A stretch of 64,000 nt of DNA from Clostridioides difficile_A (GTDB lineage Bacteria; Bacillota; Clostridia; Peptostreptococcales; Peptostreptococcaceae), in contig OX246690.1 of the NCBI GenBank assembly GCA_945909635.1, positions 2,294,001-2,358,000 on the forward strand, read 5' to 3'. The position numbers were made by a program, and so were the translations under genes. Under the pieces are notes generated by a model. That model ran no database searches. It had not been told where the DNA came from and saw only the letters and a list, made by a program, of their open reading frames with translations. Below, piece by piece: positions 8,815 through 19,300 of this stretch (its first letter is position 1; each line of letters starts with the position of its first letter).

Positions 8815-9870
8815 CTATAACTTATCAATCTCTTCTAGTAACTCATCAACTAACTTATTACCATCAATCATTCTTACTATTTCTCCCTTTTTAAATAAAA
8901 GACCTTCACCTTTACCTCCAGCAATACCTATATCCGCTTCTCTAGCTTCACCAGGTCCATTTACAGCACATCCCATAATTGCAACAGTAATATCTTTTTC
9001 CATATTTCCAATCTTTTCCTCAACCTCATTTACAACACTAATTAAATCTATATTACATCTACCACATGTAGGACATGATATAACCTTAATCTTATCATTC
9101 AAAAGTCCTAGACTTCTTAAGATTTGTTTACCAACAACAACCTCTTCAACTGGGTCTCCTGTCAAAGATATTCTAACAGTATCTCCAATTCCTTTAAGAA
9201 GTAGTGCTCCTACACCTATAGAAGATTTTATTGTTCCTTTATGGATACTTCCAGATTCTGTAATTCCAACATGAAGAGGATAATCAACTTTTTTTGATAT
9301 TAATTCATATGCATCGACAGTTTTATAAATATCAGATGATTTTAGAGATATAACTATATTATGAAAATCTAAATCTTCAAGAATCTTAATATGACCCATT
9401 GCACTTTCAACTAATGCTTCTGCTGTTGCAGAACCATACTTTTTTAAAAGTTCTTTTTCTAAAGAACCTCCATTAACTCCAATTCTAATTTTCAGATTTT
9501 TTTCCTTACATTTCTCAACTACAGCCTTAACTCTTTCTATATTACCAATGTTACCAGGATTTATTCTAATTCCATCCACACCTTGTTCTATAGCTTCAAG
9601 AGCTAATTTATAATCAAAATGTATATCAGCAATAATAGGTATATTTACACTAGACTTTATCTTACCTATATTTTTAGCTGCTTTAATATCAGGAACTGCT
9701 ACTCTAACTATATCACAACCAGCTTCCTCTAGTCTCTTTATTTGAGCTATTGTAGCATCTGCATCTCTTGTATCAGTGTTTGTCATAGATTGAATACTTA
9801 TAGGGTTTTCTCCTCCTATTTTTATATTTCCTACACTTACTTCTCTAGTCTTTCTTCTCTCGTAACTCAT
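8815..9870 (-). CDS. ispG: 4-hydroxy-3-methylbut-2-enyl diphosphate synthase (flavodoxin/ferredoxin type)
   Basis: 351 residues, the typical bacterial length. IspG (GcpE) converts methylerythritol cyclodiphosphate to HMBPP, the penultimate step of the MEP isoprenoid pathway, using a [4Fe-4S] cluster. The TIM-barrel start QSMTNTDTRDADATI (about 27-42) and the cluster ligands SCPTCGRC and MGCAVNGPGEAREADIGIAGG are all present. It is last in a dxr-rseP-ispG minus-strand set, 186 nt after rseP with a probable terminator between, so it may have its own promoter. Confidence 0.97.
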   Translation of the reverse strand: MSYERRKTREVSVGNIKIGGENPISIQSMTNTDTRDADATIAQIKRLEEAGCDIVRVAVPDIKAAKNIGKIKSSVNIPIIADIHFDYKLALEAIEQGVDGIRINPGNIGNIERVKAVVEKCKEKNLKIRIGVNGGSLEKELLKKYGSATAEALVESAMGHIKILEDLDFHNIVISLKSSDIYKTVDAYELISKKVDYPLHVGITESGSIHKGTIKSSIGVGALLLKGIGDTVRISLTGDPVEEVVVGKQILRSLGLLNDKIKVISCPTCGRCNIDLISVVNEVEEKIGNMEKDITVAIMGCAVNGPGEAREADIGIAGGKGEGLLFKKGEIVRMIDGNKLVDELLEEIDKL

Positions 9871-9947
9871 ATTCCACCTCTATATATTATTTTATATTAA
9901 TTCTATTTAACTATTAAAAATACTCTAATCTACATATATATTATAAA

Positions 9948-10034
9948 TTAAAAAGCTATATAGTTAAAGAAATAAGAATAAATATCGTATATTGAAATTT
10001 ATTTATTCTCATTTAAAACTACATAGCCCTTTTC
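9948..10034 (-). terminator. Probable terminator of rseP
   Basis: AAAAGCTATATAGTT (about 9951-9965) pairs with AACTACATAGCCCTTTT (about 10017-10033) with a small bulge. An inner AATAAGAATAAAT/ATTTATTTATTCT pairing extends the stem. A T-rich tract follows on the minus strand. Confidence 0.6.
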
Positions 10035-10056
10035 TTAATATCTATAAAAAACTAAA

Positions 10057-11061
10057 TTATTGAAATAACCTTAATATATCTTTATATGTGATAAAAAGCA
10101 TAAATAACATCAAAGCTCCAAAACCAACCACATTTATCATACCTTCTTTATTTGGGTCAAGTTTTTTACCACCTCTAACTGCTTCTAGTAATAACATAAG
10201 TATTCTCCATCCATCAAGGGCTGGTATTGGTAATAGATTTACTATACCTAGATTTAAACTTATTATAGCAGCTAAATACACTACATTTATAATACCTGTA
10301 CGAGCTGCATCTGATACCATACCAATAACACCTACTGGACCTGCAACAGCATTACCAATTCCTCCTGGGACACGTCCTGTAACCATTTGACCTAAGAATG
10401 TCAACATTTGCTTCGTCATATCCACAGTAGTTTTACATGCATTTACAATTGAACCAAAAAAATCCTTCTCTCTTTGTGGTTGAATCCCTATTTCATACTT
10501 TCCATTATTGTTTTTAGGTGTTACATTTATAACCTTATCACTTCCATCTCTAGTTATACTAAGCTTCAATTCTCCACCAGAAGAAGTATTTATTATATTT
10601 GCAACTTCATCCCAAGACTTAACAGAATTACCATTAATTTTGTTTATTTTATCTCCTACTTGAAGCCCTACAGCCTGTGCAGGAGTATCTGGCATTATCT
10701 TCCCTAATTTAGTTGTTGGAGAACCTATATATAAAAATACTGGTACCAAAAGTATTGCTGCTAATATTATATTAAATATTGGTCCTGCTACAATAGTACT
10801 AAATCTTTGTAATATAGATTTATTTCCAAAAGAATTTGGACTTACTTGTTCTTCATCTTCACCTTCCATACTCACATATCCACCAATTGGAAGTGCTCTT
10901 ATAGAATACTCTGTATCTTTTTTTACACTATATATCTTAGGTCCCATACCTATAGAAAACTCATTTACTTTGATACCACTTCTTTTTGCAAATATAAAAT
11001 GTCCTAACTCATGTATTAATACAATTATACTAAATAGTATTAATGCAGCTATTATAGTCAT
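10057..11061 (-). CDS. rseP: RIP metalloprotease RseP (site-2 protease)
   Basis: 334 residues. The first membrane helix carries the zinc motif H17-E18-L-G-H21. A PDZ domain covers about residues 105-185 (GKIMPDTPAQAVGLQVGDKINKING...). The second metal motif is seen as LPIPALDGWRI near residue 277 in the third helix, and a final helix closes the protein. These intramembrane proteases cleave anti-sigma factors and signal-peptide remnants. It lies 12 nt downstream of dxr, as in most Firmicutes, so the two are co-transcribed. Confidence 0.95.
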   Translation of the reverse strand: MTIIAALILFSIIVLIHELGHFIFAKRSGIKVNEFSIGMGPKIYSVKKDTEYSIRALPIGGYVSMEGEDEEQVSPNSFGNKSILQRFSTIVAGPIFNIILAAILLVPVFLYIGSPTTKLGKIMPDTPAQAVGLQVGDKINKINGNSVKSWDEVANIINTSSGGELKLSITRDGSDKVINVTPKNNNGKYEIGIQPQREKDFFGSIVNACKTTVDMTKQMLTFLGQMVTGRVPGGIGNAVAGPVGVIGMVSDAARTGIINVVYLAAIISLNLGIVNLLPIPALDGWRILMLLLEAVRGGKKLDPNKEGMINVVGFGALMLFMLFITYKDILRLFQ

Positions 11062-11073
11062 AAATTCACCTTC

Positions 11074-12228
11074 CTATTTTTTTATCAGATTTGCAACATA
11101 AGCTCTACTCCATCTATCTGTTTCTAATATTTCCTCCAATGTTGGTTTACTTATGCTACTATGAACTTCTAAAGTCTTCTCTATGTAATATGGTATGTCA
11201 TAGAAACCAATTTTATCCTCTAAAAATTCACTTACCAAAACTTCATTTGCTGAATTTAGAACAGAAGAATAAGTTCCTCCCATTTTTAAACATTCATAAG
11301 CCAATTTTAAACATGGAAAAGTCTCTAAATCTGGCTCTTCAAAAGTTAAAGTGCTAAATTTTGAAAAATTCATTCTTTCAAAGCTACTTTCCATTCTATC
11401 TGGATATGTAAGAGCATATTGTATTGGTAGTCTCATATCTGGACATCCTAATTGTGCTATTATTGAGCTATCTGTATATTGTACCATTGAATGGATTATA
11501 CTTTGTGGATGAACTACTACATCTATATTTTCTTGTTCTACCCCAAATAGCCATTTAGCTTCTATAACTTCAAGACCTTTATTCATAAGTGTTGAAGAAT
11601 CAATACTTATCTTTCTACCCATACTCCAGTTTGGATGCTTAAGAGCTTCATTTTTAGTTATATTTACAAGTTCATCTTTTTTCTTTCCTCTAAATGGACC
11701 TCCAGATGCTGTAAGTATTATCTTTTCTATGTTTTTTTTATTTTCTCCATTTAAACATTGAAATATAGCACTATGTTCACTATCAACAGGAAGAATATTT
11801 ACATTATATTTTTCTGCCTCTCTCATTACAAGTTCGCCAGCAGTTACTAACGTTTCTTTATTCGCTAATGCTATGTCTATTCCCTTCTTTATAGCACAAA
11901 GAGTTGGAACCAAGCCTATCATTCCTACAACAGCAGTTAGAAGTACATCAACTTCATCAAGTGATGATATTATTTTTAGTCCTTCCATCCCTGCTAAAAC
12001 TTCTATTTTTATATCTTTTGACAACATTTCTTTTAATTTTAATGCTTTATCTTCCTCAAAAACTGTTACGTATTTAGGTTTAAATTCTACTATTTGTTCT
12101 AGTAATAACTCAATATTACTATTAGCTGATATTGCAACTATCTCAAACTTGTCTCTATTTTCTCTGACTACATCTAAAGTTTGTTTACCTATAGAGCCTG
12201 TAGAGCCTAAAATTGATATCCTTTTCAT
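11074..12228 (-). CDS. dxr: 1-deoxy-D-xylulose 5-phosphate reductoisomerase
   Basis: 384 residues. It catalyses the NADPH-dependent conversion of DXP to MEP, the first committed step of the MEP pathway. Visible features are the Rossmann motif GSTGSIGKQT (7-16), ALANKETLVTAG (about 121-132), the metal/substrate motif PVDSEHSAIFQ (about 147-157) and GRKISIDSSTLMNKGLEVIEA (about 203-223). It leads the dxr-rseP pair. The cdsA gene that usually precedes it lies about 7.8 kb upstream on this chromosome, beyond an accessory block. Confidence 0.97.
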   Translation of the reverse strand: MKRISILGSTGSIGKQTLDVVRENRDKFEIVAISANSNIELLLEQIVEFKPKYVTVFEEDKALKLKEMLSKDIKIEVLAGMEGLKIISSLDEVDVLLTAVVGMIGLVPTLCAIKKGIDIALANKETLVTAGELVMREAEKYNVNILPVDSEHSAIFQCLNGENKKNIEKIILTASGGPFRGKKKDELVNITKNEALKHPNWSMGRKISIDSSTLMNKGLEVIEAKWLFGVEQENIDVVVHPQSIIHSMVQYTDSSIIAQLGCPDMRLPIQYALTYPDRMESSFERMNFSKFSTLTFEEPDLETFPCLKLAYECLKMGGTYSSVLNSANEVLVSEFLEDKIGFYDIPYYIEKTLEVHSSISKPTLEEILETDRWSRAYVANLIKK

Positions 12229-12392
12229 ATAATAATCCTTTCTAATAATAAATATACCCTATCAAAACATTATAACACTACTAAAACAATTATTTTTACT
12301 CTTCATAGAAATTTCATGTAGTATATTCTACAAACCAAAATCAATCCATTGTTTCTGTATTTTATAAAGTATTATAAAATATTTTAGTATTA

Positions 12393-12596
12393 TTAAATGT
12401 CTCTTTTTATTTCAACAACATCCTCTATTTTACAGTCTAGTGCCAGACATATCTTCTCCATTGTATCCATAGAAACAGATTTATCATTTCCTAGTCTCCC
12501 TAAAACAGAAATACTTATACCTGATATATTTACAAATTCCATTTTCTTTATTTTTCTGTCAATTAATAATTTCCATAATGGAGCGTATGAAATCAT
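12393..12596 (-). CDS. XRE-family helix-turn-helix regulator, 67 aa
   Basis: A single Cro/C1-type HTH domain fills the protein (WKLLIDRKIKKMEFVNISGIS...LGNDKSVSMDTMEKICLALDCKIEDVVEI), matching the small HTH_26/YozG-like regulators. I take the ATG at 12596 because GAGGTGAT precedes it; an in-frame ATG ten codons earlier has no ribosome site. It probably dimerises and binds a local operator. The target is unknown; a natural candidate is the divergent membrane-protein gene that starts 180 bp away. Confidence 0.8.
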   Translation of the reverse strand: MISYAPLWKLLIDRKIKKMEFVNISGISISVLGRLGNDKSVSMDTMEKICLALDCKIEDVVEIKRDI

Positions 12597-12772
12597 ATTA
12601 TCACCTCGCAAAATATATTCTATCACATTTTATCTATTTTGGAAAATTTTCACCTATTTAGATAAATAATTCTTTTATAAATAGATATGAATTATAGTTT
12701 AGTAGAAATAAATATGTTAAAATAAATCAAAGTAATAGATTTAAAACTATACTACTAACAGGAGATGATTAA

Positions 12773-13498
12773 ATGAATCAGGCTCATAAAAGAAAACACG
12801 AATTTATAAAAAATCATTGGGATTTAACTGTCATAGAAAAAGAAAGAAATGTTGTTCGCATTATTCGTTACTTTCTAACAACACTTGCTATTGTTGCTTT
12901 TTTTCTTCCCACTAAGCTTAAGTTCTCTATATACATATTTATCTCATTATTTTGTTGGATAATGTATTTATTACTATATCCTAAAATGCCAATGGAAATG
13001 CCTAAAAAAAGTGACTTAAAAAAATATTATATACCATTTCCTTTCACTGCATGTGTATTGTCAATAATGATTCTTCTTCTATCTACAAATTTATTATATA
13101 CATCCACAAAAGAGAGATTCACTTTTGTTTTCATTTATATGATAATATTATTTATACCATATATTTTAATGTTAATTTCAAAAAAAATAAGAGAGACAAA
13201 ATTTATCATCTTATTAGTTCTCTTTTCTACGTTCATTCTTAGTTTTTCTACAACACCAGCTTTAAATTATGTTGCCACATTGGATAAACCTGAAATTGAA
13301 TTTGTAAAAGTGATTGATAAAGTAAGTATTTCTTCTCGTTCTGGAAAGGAACATTATTTTAAAATAGAGGCAGATAATAAAATAAAAAGAATGAAAGTTT
13401 CCAATAAAATGTACAAGTCAATAAATAGAAATAAATTAGTTAAACTTTGTAAAAGAAAAAGTATATTTGGTTATGAATACTGGGCATTACAAAACTAG
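12773..13498 (+). CDS. Unknown polytopic membrane protein, 241 aa
   Basis: AGGAGATG lies just before the ATG. A basic N-terminus is followed by about six hydrophobic helices (roughly 28-46, 50-68, 85-103, 113-132, 140-160), then a soluble basic C-terminal segment of about 70 residues (LDKPEIEFVKVIDKVSISSRSGKEHYF...). The C-terminal part looks like a small beta domain. I recognise no family. It belongs to the accessory block between dxr and cdsA and is divergent from the small XRE gene. Confidence 0.6.
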   Translation: MNQAHKRKHEFIKNHWDLTVIEKERNVVRIIRYFLTTLAIVAFFLPTKLKFSIYIFISLFCWIMYLLLYPKMPMEMPKKSDLKKYYIPFPFTACVLSIMILLLSTNLLYTSTKERFTFVFIYMIILFIPYILMLISKKIRETKFIILLVLFSTFILSFSTTPALNYVATLDKPEIEFVKVIDKVSISSRSGKEHYFKIEADNKIKRMKVSNKMYKSINRNKLVKLCKRKSIFGYEYWALQN

Positions 13499-13628
13499 AA
13501 AAATAGCTATCCAAAAAATACATACTATTGTATTGATTTAAAACTCATTATTATAATATTATATAAATCATATACAAATATTTAATTAAAAAATTTTAAA
13601 ATTTATATTTTAGAAAAAAGGAGAAAAT

Positions 13629-14210
13629 ATGCCATATTTATTAAAAATTAATCAATTTGAAAGAAGCTACGATATAGGAATTTTTAAAAATGAACAATCG
13701 ATATATAAATTTATTGAAAAAATACCATTTGTAAAAAGAGACAGTAGTAATTTTAATTATATAAATTACTATATTGAATTTAAAGATATCCCTGAATATT
13801 ATGAAGTAAATTTCAACAATTATTTATATATTATTACTAGATTTTCATTCATACCAAATGATGATGAGATATTTTTTAGCTGGAACGAAATCCATTGTTG
13901 GGATGAAAAAATTGCTAATGAAAAAACCTTTATAAATGGTGAAACATTGGTAGATTCATATAATTTTCCAAACAATGAAGTAAAAGACTATATACAAAAA
14001 CGAGAATCATTATATAGAGAAACAAAAATATATTATGAGGAAAAAGGATTAAAAATTGAAAGGCATGCACTTGGCTCAGAAGATGGGGAATATATTGAAC
14101 TTGTAAATGATTCTATACTTTATTTACTAGATGTAGAGGCAGTTGAAATATGGGAACAATCAAAAAATATAGAAGAATTTTTATATAAATATAAAAAACA
14201 GTTTGAATGA
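13629..14210 (+). CDS. Unknown soluble protein, 193 aa
   Basis: AAAAAAGGAG precedes the ATG. The product is soluble, rich in aromatic and acidic residues (about 12% Tyr+Phe), with no signal peptide. Such small acidic proteins are often immunity or SUKH/Imm-like proteins, but no toxin gene lies nearby and I see no defining motif. The function is left open. A strong hairpin terminator follows. Confidence 0.55.
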   Translation: MPYLLKINQFERSYDIGIFKNEQSIYKFIEKIPFVKRDSSNFNYINYYIEFKDIPEYYEVNFNNYLYIITRFSFIPNDDEIFFSWNEIHCWDEKIANEKTFINGETLVDSYNFPNNEVKDYIQKRESLYRETKIYYEEKGLKIERHALGSEDGEYIELVNDSILYLLDVEAVEIWEQSKNIEEFLYKYKKQFE

Positions 14211-14232
14211 TTTATATTTTTTGATGTACATA

Positions 14233-14281
14233 ACTATGGATTGAGCTATTTCATATTTCATTAAATAGCTCAATCCATAAA
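14233..14281. terminator. Bidirectional terminator, 17-bp perfect stem
   Basis: TATGGATTGAGCTATTT (14235-14251) and its exact complement (14263-14279) enclose an 11-nt loop. It separates the 193-aa gene (plus) from the EAL protein (minus). Confidence 0.8.
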
Positions 14282-14295
14282 TCAATAAAAAAACA

Positions 14296-16113
14296 TTATA
14301 CTATTTTTCCAGTTACATATTTATTAAAAAATTCTTTTTCTTCTATCGGTTTAGAAAAATAGAAACCCTGTCCCACATCACATTTAATCGTCTTTAAAAA
14401 ATCTAGGTCCTTTTTAGTTTCAATACCTTCACATACAACAGACATATCTATACGATGTGACATTTCGATAATACACTGAATAATACTATACACTTTTTCT
14501 CTATTAAAAGTTTCTTTAAGTAGACTTTTATCTAACTTTAACCCGTTAATCGATAAAGAGCATAAAAGACTTAGAGAAGAATATCCTGAACCAAAATCAT
14601 CCATAGAAATTAAAAATCCTAACTTTTTAAGATTATCTAAAATCGAAATAACTGGCTCAGATATTTTATTAAAAGCACTTTCAGTTACCTCTATTTCTAT
14701 ATATTTAAAAGGAATTTCATATTCTCTAACAATATCCAAAAATCTTTGGTAGAAGTCATTTTGATAAATAGTAACTCTTGAAAAATTAACTGCTATAGGA
14801 TAAGTGTATTGATTTTTTTTCATAAATGTCTTTTTTATAAATGAACATGCTTTCTTTAACATATAAAAATCTAATTCAATAATAAATCCACTTTTCTCAA
14901 ATAATGGAATAAATTGATCTGGTGACAAAAATCCAAGTTCTGGAGAAAACCATCGTACAAGAGCTTCTGCACTCACAACGTTTAAAGAAGATATCTGAAA
15001 TTTTGGTTGCAAATACATATGAAATTCCTCATTTTCTAGTGCCTTGTGCATATAATTATAAATACTATTTTCCATTTGTAGTTGCTTTAACAGATTTTCA
15101 TTATACCATACAGTAGATGAAATCCCTCTCTTTTTACTTACCTTATGTGCAATATTTGCCTTATCCATTATAGAGTTAATAGATTTATAATCTAATTTCT
15201 CATCTTCAACTAAATATGCACCTATACAATAAGATATAGTTTGAGTTACATTCATATTTAATTCAGATATTATGGAATCAGTCAGAATTTTACTAATTTC
15301 ATCTAATAGAGTCTCTCTATATTTTGCAAGTATCACAAAATTATCTGAACCAACTCTTGCACAAATTTCTTTAGTATTAAATGTCTTGGAAAGTGCGGTT
15401 GCAACTATTATTAAAACTTTATCACCATATTCATATCCATGTGTATCATTAATATATTTAAAATTGTCAATATCAATATTTAATAACACATATTCTCCCT
15501 TATGTGCATGATGTAAAATTTCAATAGCTCTGTTTTCAAATGCAACTTGATTTCTTATTTTTGTCAAATTGTCCGTATAAAATATTTTATCAAATTTTCT
15601 TTTATTATAACATTCCCAAATCAATAGGCTTATTGTTGAGACTATAAGATAGATAAGTAATGCAGTAGCAAAGGTATGCAATTTTATGTCAGAATGTTTT
15701 TCAGATATAAAAATAACATCTCTAGATAGTGAAGAATATGTTTCGCTCAATCTGTATAATTCATCACCTGAACCACCATTTCTAACTTTTATAATTTCTT
15801 TTTTCATAGATTTCCACATAGAATCCATTTGAATTAATTTTTCTTGAAATTCTTTATTATCACACCTTTGTAATCCATTTTCCCCTTTACCTGTTCTTAG
15901 CTCTATTAAAATGCTATCTAGTTGTTTTATCAAGTTATCATTTCTTTTATTATTCAACTCTTGTTTAACAACTTTTTGAGTTTCACTGCCAATGGTACTA
16001 GTATAATTTATAATTTTAATATGTTCTATACTATTGTATAGGGAAAATATAAAAATTATAATAGCAACTAACCAAATAGTAGCATAAATTAAAAAATCAT
16101 ATTTTTTCTTCAT
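14296..16113 (-). CDS. Membrane GGDEF-EAL protein, probable c-di-GMP phosphodiesterase
   Basis: 605 residues. Two membrane helices (about 9-28 and 148-166) bracket an extracytoplasmic helical sensor region. The GGDEF domain (about 172-335) is degenerate at its signature (VGSDNF for GGDEF), so cyclase activity is unlikely. The EAL domain (about 350-600) keeps EAL (SAEALVRW), the DDFG loop (SMDDFGSGYSS) and VCEGIET, all needed for catalysis, so it should hydrolyse c-di-GMP. It is preceded by TTGAGGTAA at good spacing. The 198-nt leader before it shows no c-di-GMP riboswitch that I can recognise. Confidence 0.9.
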   Translation of the reverse strand: MKKKYDFLIYATIWLVAIIIFIFSLYNSIEHIKIINYTSTIGSETQKVVKQELNNKRNDNLIKQLDSILIELRTGKGENGLQRCDNKEFQEKLIQMDSMWKSMKKEIIKVRNGGSGDELYRLSETYSSLSRDVIFISEKHSDIKLHTFATALLIYLIVSTISLLIWECYNKRKFDKIFYTDNLTKIRNQVAFENRAIEILHHAHKGEYVLLNIDIDNFKYINDTHGYEYGDKVLIIVATALSKTFNTKEICARVGSDNFVILAKYRETLLDEISKILTDSIISELNMNVTQTISYCIGAYLVEDEKLDYKSINSIMDKANIAHKVSKKRGISSTVWYNENLLKQLQMENSIYNYMHKALENEEFHMYLQPKFQISSLNVVSAEALVRWFSPELGFLSPDQFIPLFEKSGFIIELDFYMLKKACSFIKKTFMKKNQYTYPIAVNFSRVTIYQNDFYQRFLDIVREYEIPFKYIEIEVTESAFNKISEPVISILDNLKKLGFLISMDDFGSGYSSLSLLCSLSINGLKLDKSLLKETFNREKVYSIIQCIIEMSHRIDMSVVCEGIETKKDLDFLKTIKCDVGQGFYFSKPIEEKEFFNKYVTGKIV

Positions 16114-16311
16114 TATTGTTACCTCAATTATAATATATCTATATAATTTGCAAATGACTAATCACTTCTGAATCTCCCATAACTAAAGTCACAGGGTTCC
16201 TGTTTCATAGAATTTTGCATAATCAACACTTTGCAGTAGTATGTATTTACCTCAAATAGCTCTATCTTCTATATATCTAAGATAGACCAATCTCTGATAA
16301 TATAGATTTTT

Positions 16312-19300
16312 TTAGATAGAAAACATACAATATGTGTTTTTTCCTTCTTCTTTTGCTCTATATAGAGCACTATCTGCATGATGATATAACTCATAAAATT
16401 GTTCTCCATCTTCTGGATATACAGAAATACCTATACTTACACTTATTTCAAAATATAAATCATCATACTTAAATGTACTATCTAGTATTTTTAATATATC
16501 AAGACCTTTATTTTGTATACTTTCTTTTTCTCCACTGTACTCCATAAAAGCTATAAACTCATCACCTCCTACACGACCAACTATATCTGCTTTTCTAAAA
16601 TTTCTTTTTAAACATTCAGCTAAGTCAACTAATATTTTATCTCCAAATACATGTCCCATAGTATCATTGACATATTTAAAATTATCTACATCAATCATAA
16701 ACAGAGCATAACTTCTACTTCTATCACTCGATAGCAATATGTTTCTAATCTTTTCCTCAGTAGTGCTCTTATTTAGCAATCCTGTCATTAAATCATTTTG
16801 AGATTGTTCAATTAATTTATTATACTCTTTCTTTTCTTCATCTATATTTCTTATTTTTCCTAGTATGGATATAGCAGTATCTCCAATCTTATCTGGTTCA
16901 TTAAACTCTATAGAACACCATAAATGCACATTATTTTTAGAGAGTATACGTATTTCTATTGTTTCTGGCTTGTTACCTCTCTGTGCCTCTTCTAAAGCAT
17001 CCAGTAAGGTCTTACAATCATCTTCATAAATATTTAATAACTGTTCAGTAATTGTTGATTTTGGTTCTACTTGAAAAATATTGTAATAATTATCAGAAAA
17101 TATTATTGTATCATCCTTAAAATTATATTCAAATAAAATGTCACCCCATTGCTTTAATGCTTTTTGGTATCGATTAGCTAAGTTATTAGATGTTCTATCT
17201 TTTTCTTCATAAGTTTCATCTGTTACGTCTACTATACTTGAATAAAAATACTGTTTCCCATCCTTATCATTTTCACATAACCTAGAAATTGTTTCTAAAG
17301 AAATTAAACGATTATCTTTGCACCTGATGCGATAGTTGAGTGTAATTATATCTTTAGAATTAATTTGGCTTATTATATCACTTATTACATTTTTTCTATC
17401 TTTTTCAAAGATTAAATCAATATACTTTCCATCAAACTTGTTTTTTATTTCTTTTTCTGTATAACCTATTAATGATATAAAACTAGGAGAAATGTAATCT
17501 AAAGTGAAATCTTCATCAAAACGAATACATTTTACACAAGCAGGAATATTATCCAGCACTTTCCTGTATTTCCAATATGATTCTTCCATCTCTAAAGACC
17601 TCTTCTTAAGTCTATCATTTTCTACAATAACTACAATTAAGCTCTTAAATCCTTCTTTTCCTCTTACGACATTACCTGTTCCGAGTATCCATATAGGTGT
17701 TCCATCAGATTTTACTACTCTAAATTCAATAGTTACTATATCACTAATTCCAAGTTGTCTCCTAATTTCATAATTTACATATTCTATATCATCTTGATGA
17801 ACAAATCCTAATGCTTGATTCTTAAATTTTTCTTCCATCTCTTTAATTGTATAACCAAGCATTCTACGATACCCTTCATTACATGTAAGAAAAGTAAATT
17901 CATGGTCCATTCCAACTTGAAATATACCTGCATATGCATTATCTATCAGTTCTTTTATATTCATTGAATGCGTTGGAGTGAGTGCAGAATATACCATGCT
18001 CTTTTCCTTTTCTAAAGAAATGTCTTTTGATATAATATCTTCCTGATAGTTAAATGAATCAACATATTCTTCAAAATAATATTCATGAAACTTATCTGCA
18101 TTTATAGGCTCTTTATAATAAAACCCTTGCAGTATTTCTGGTCTCATCTGTTCAATAATTTTTAAAGTTTCCTTATCTTCAATTCCTTCAACATAGACTG
18201 TCATATTCATACTGTGACACAAGTTAATAATTTGTGAAACAATTTTTTGGTCTGTTACATCATATGTAATACGATTTAAAAGAGTATGATTAATTTTTAA
18301 AGAATCTGCACTTAATTCACGAAAAATTTCTAAGGATGAATGTTTCGCTCCAAAACTATCAAAGGTAATCTTAATGCCTTGACTTCGAAGAAAATCGAAA
18401 GAACGTCTTATTTCTTCTATTTTTTTTATAGTATTATCTTCTGTCAATTCCAATGTTATTAGAGATGGTGGCACACCTTCTTTTTTTATAGTATCTAAAA
18501 TAAAGAACTTGAAGCTAGGGTTTTCAAGTTGTTGATATGATACATTTATGTTCATCTTGAAATTTGGCATATATTTTATCCATATATTCAGTTGTTTTAA
18601 AGCAGTTCTAATTATCCATTGACTAACTTTATCCATAAGTCCAGAAGATTCTAAAAAAGGTATAAACTCAGTTGGGCCAAGTTTCATTTCAAAATTAGGA
18701 TTCTTCCAACGAAGTAATACTTCACATCCATATAGTTTCTTATTATCAGCAAAAATGAGTGGTTGATAATTTAAATAAAATCCTTTAAAATCATTTAACA
18801 CACTTTCTCTTAGATACTCTATCAATTTTATAGAATACTGAGAAAAAGTTAACTTATCCTTTGAGTAGACAAGGAGAGTCTTTTTTCCTTGTTTCTTTGC
18901 CCTCTCAAAAGTAACACGTGCATTTTGGTACAATGAATCACAATCTATACCATCCTTAGGATAAAAACAAATACTTCCTGATATAGTAAATGAAATAGCA
19001 TGTCCATTAATCTGTTTTATACATTGTGCTACATCCTGAAACCTATTAAATAGTTTTATTAATTCATAACAATCTCCATCTGGATACAAAACTCCAAAGC
19101 CATTTCCATCCAATCTATATAAACTTACATCTTCAGGTAAAAAGGGTAAAATAGCTCTAGAAAATTTTTTTAAAACCTTATCTCCAAATGAGTAAGAATA
19201 TAAATTATTAATTTGCTCAAAATCATCTATTCCAATAAACATAATTCCATATGGATTCTTCTGATTTTCTAAGCTTGAAAGCATCATCCTAAAATTATAA

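Noticed and set aside
10088..12232. Plus-strand ORFs across rseP and dxr (up to 119 codons)
   Set aside because: They are antisense shadows of well-identified enzymes, lack ribosome sites and have low-complexity Ser/Thr/Pro composition.
16114..16311. c-di-GMP riboswitch in the leader of the EAL gene
   Set aside because: The 198-nt region lacks the class I conserved core (GCACAGGGCAAACC, GGACGCAAAGCC) and the class II core. Only a short ACAGG/CCTGT hairpin is visible.
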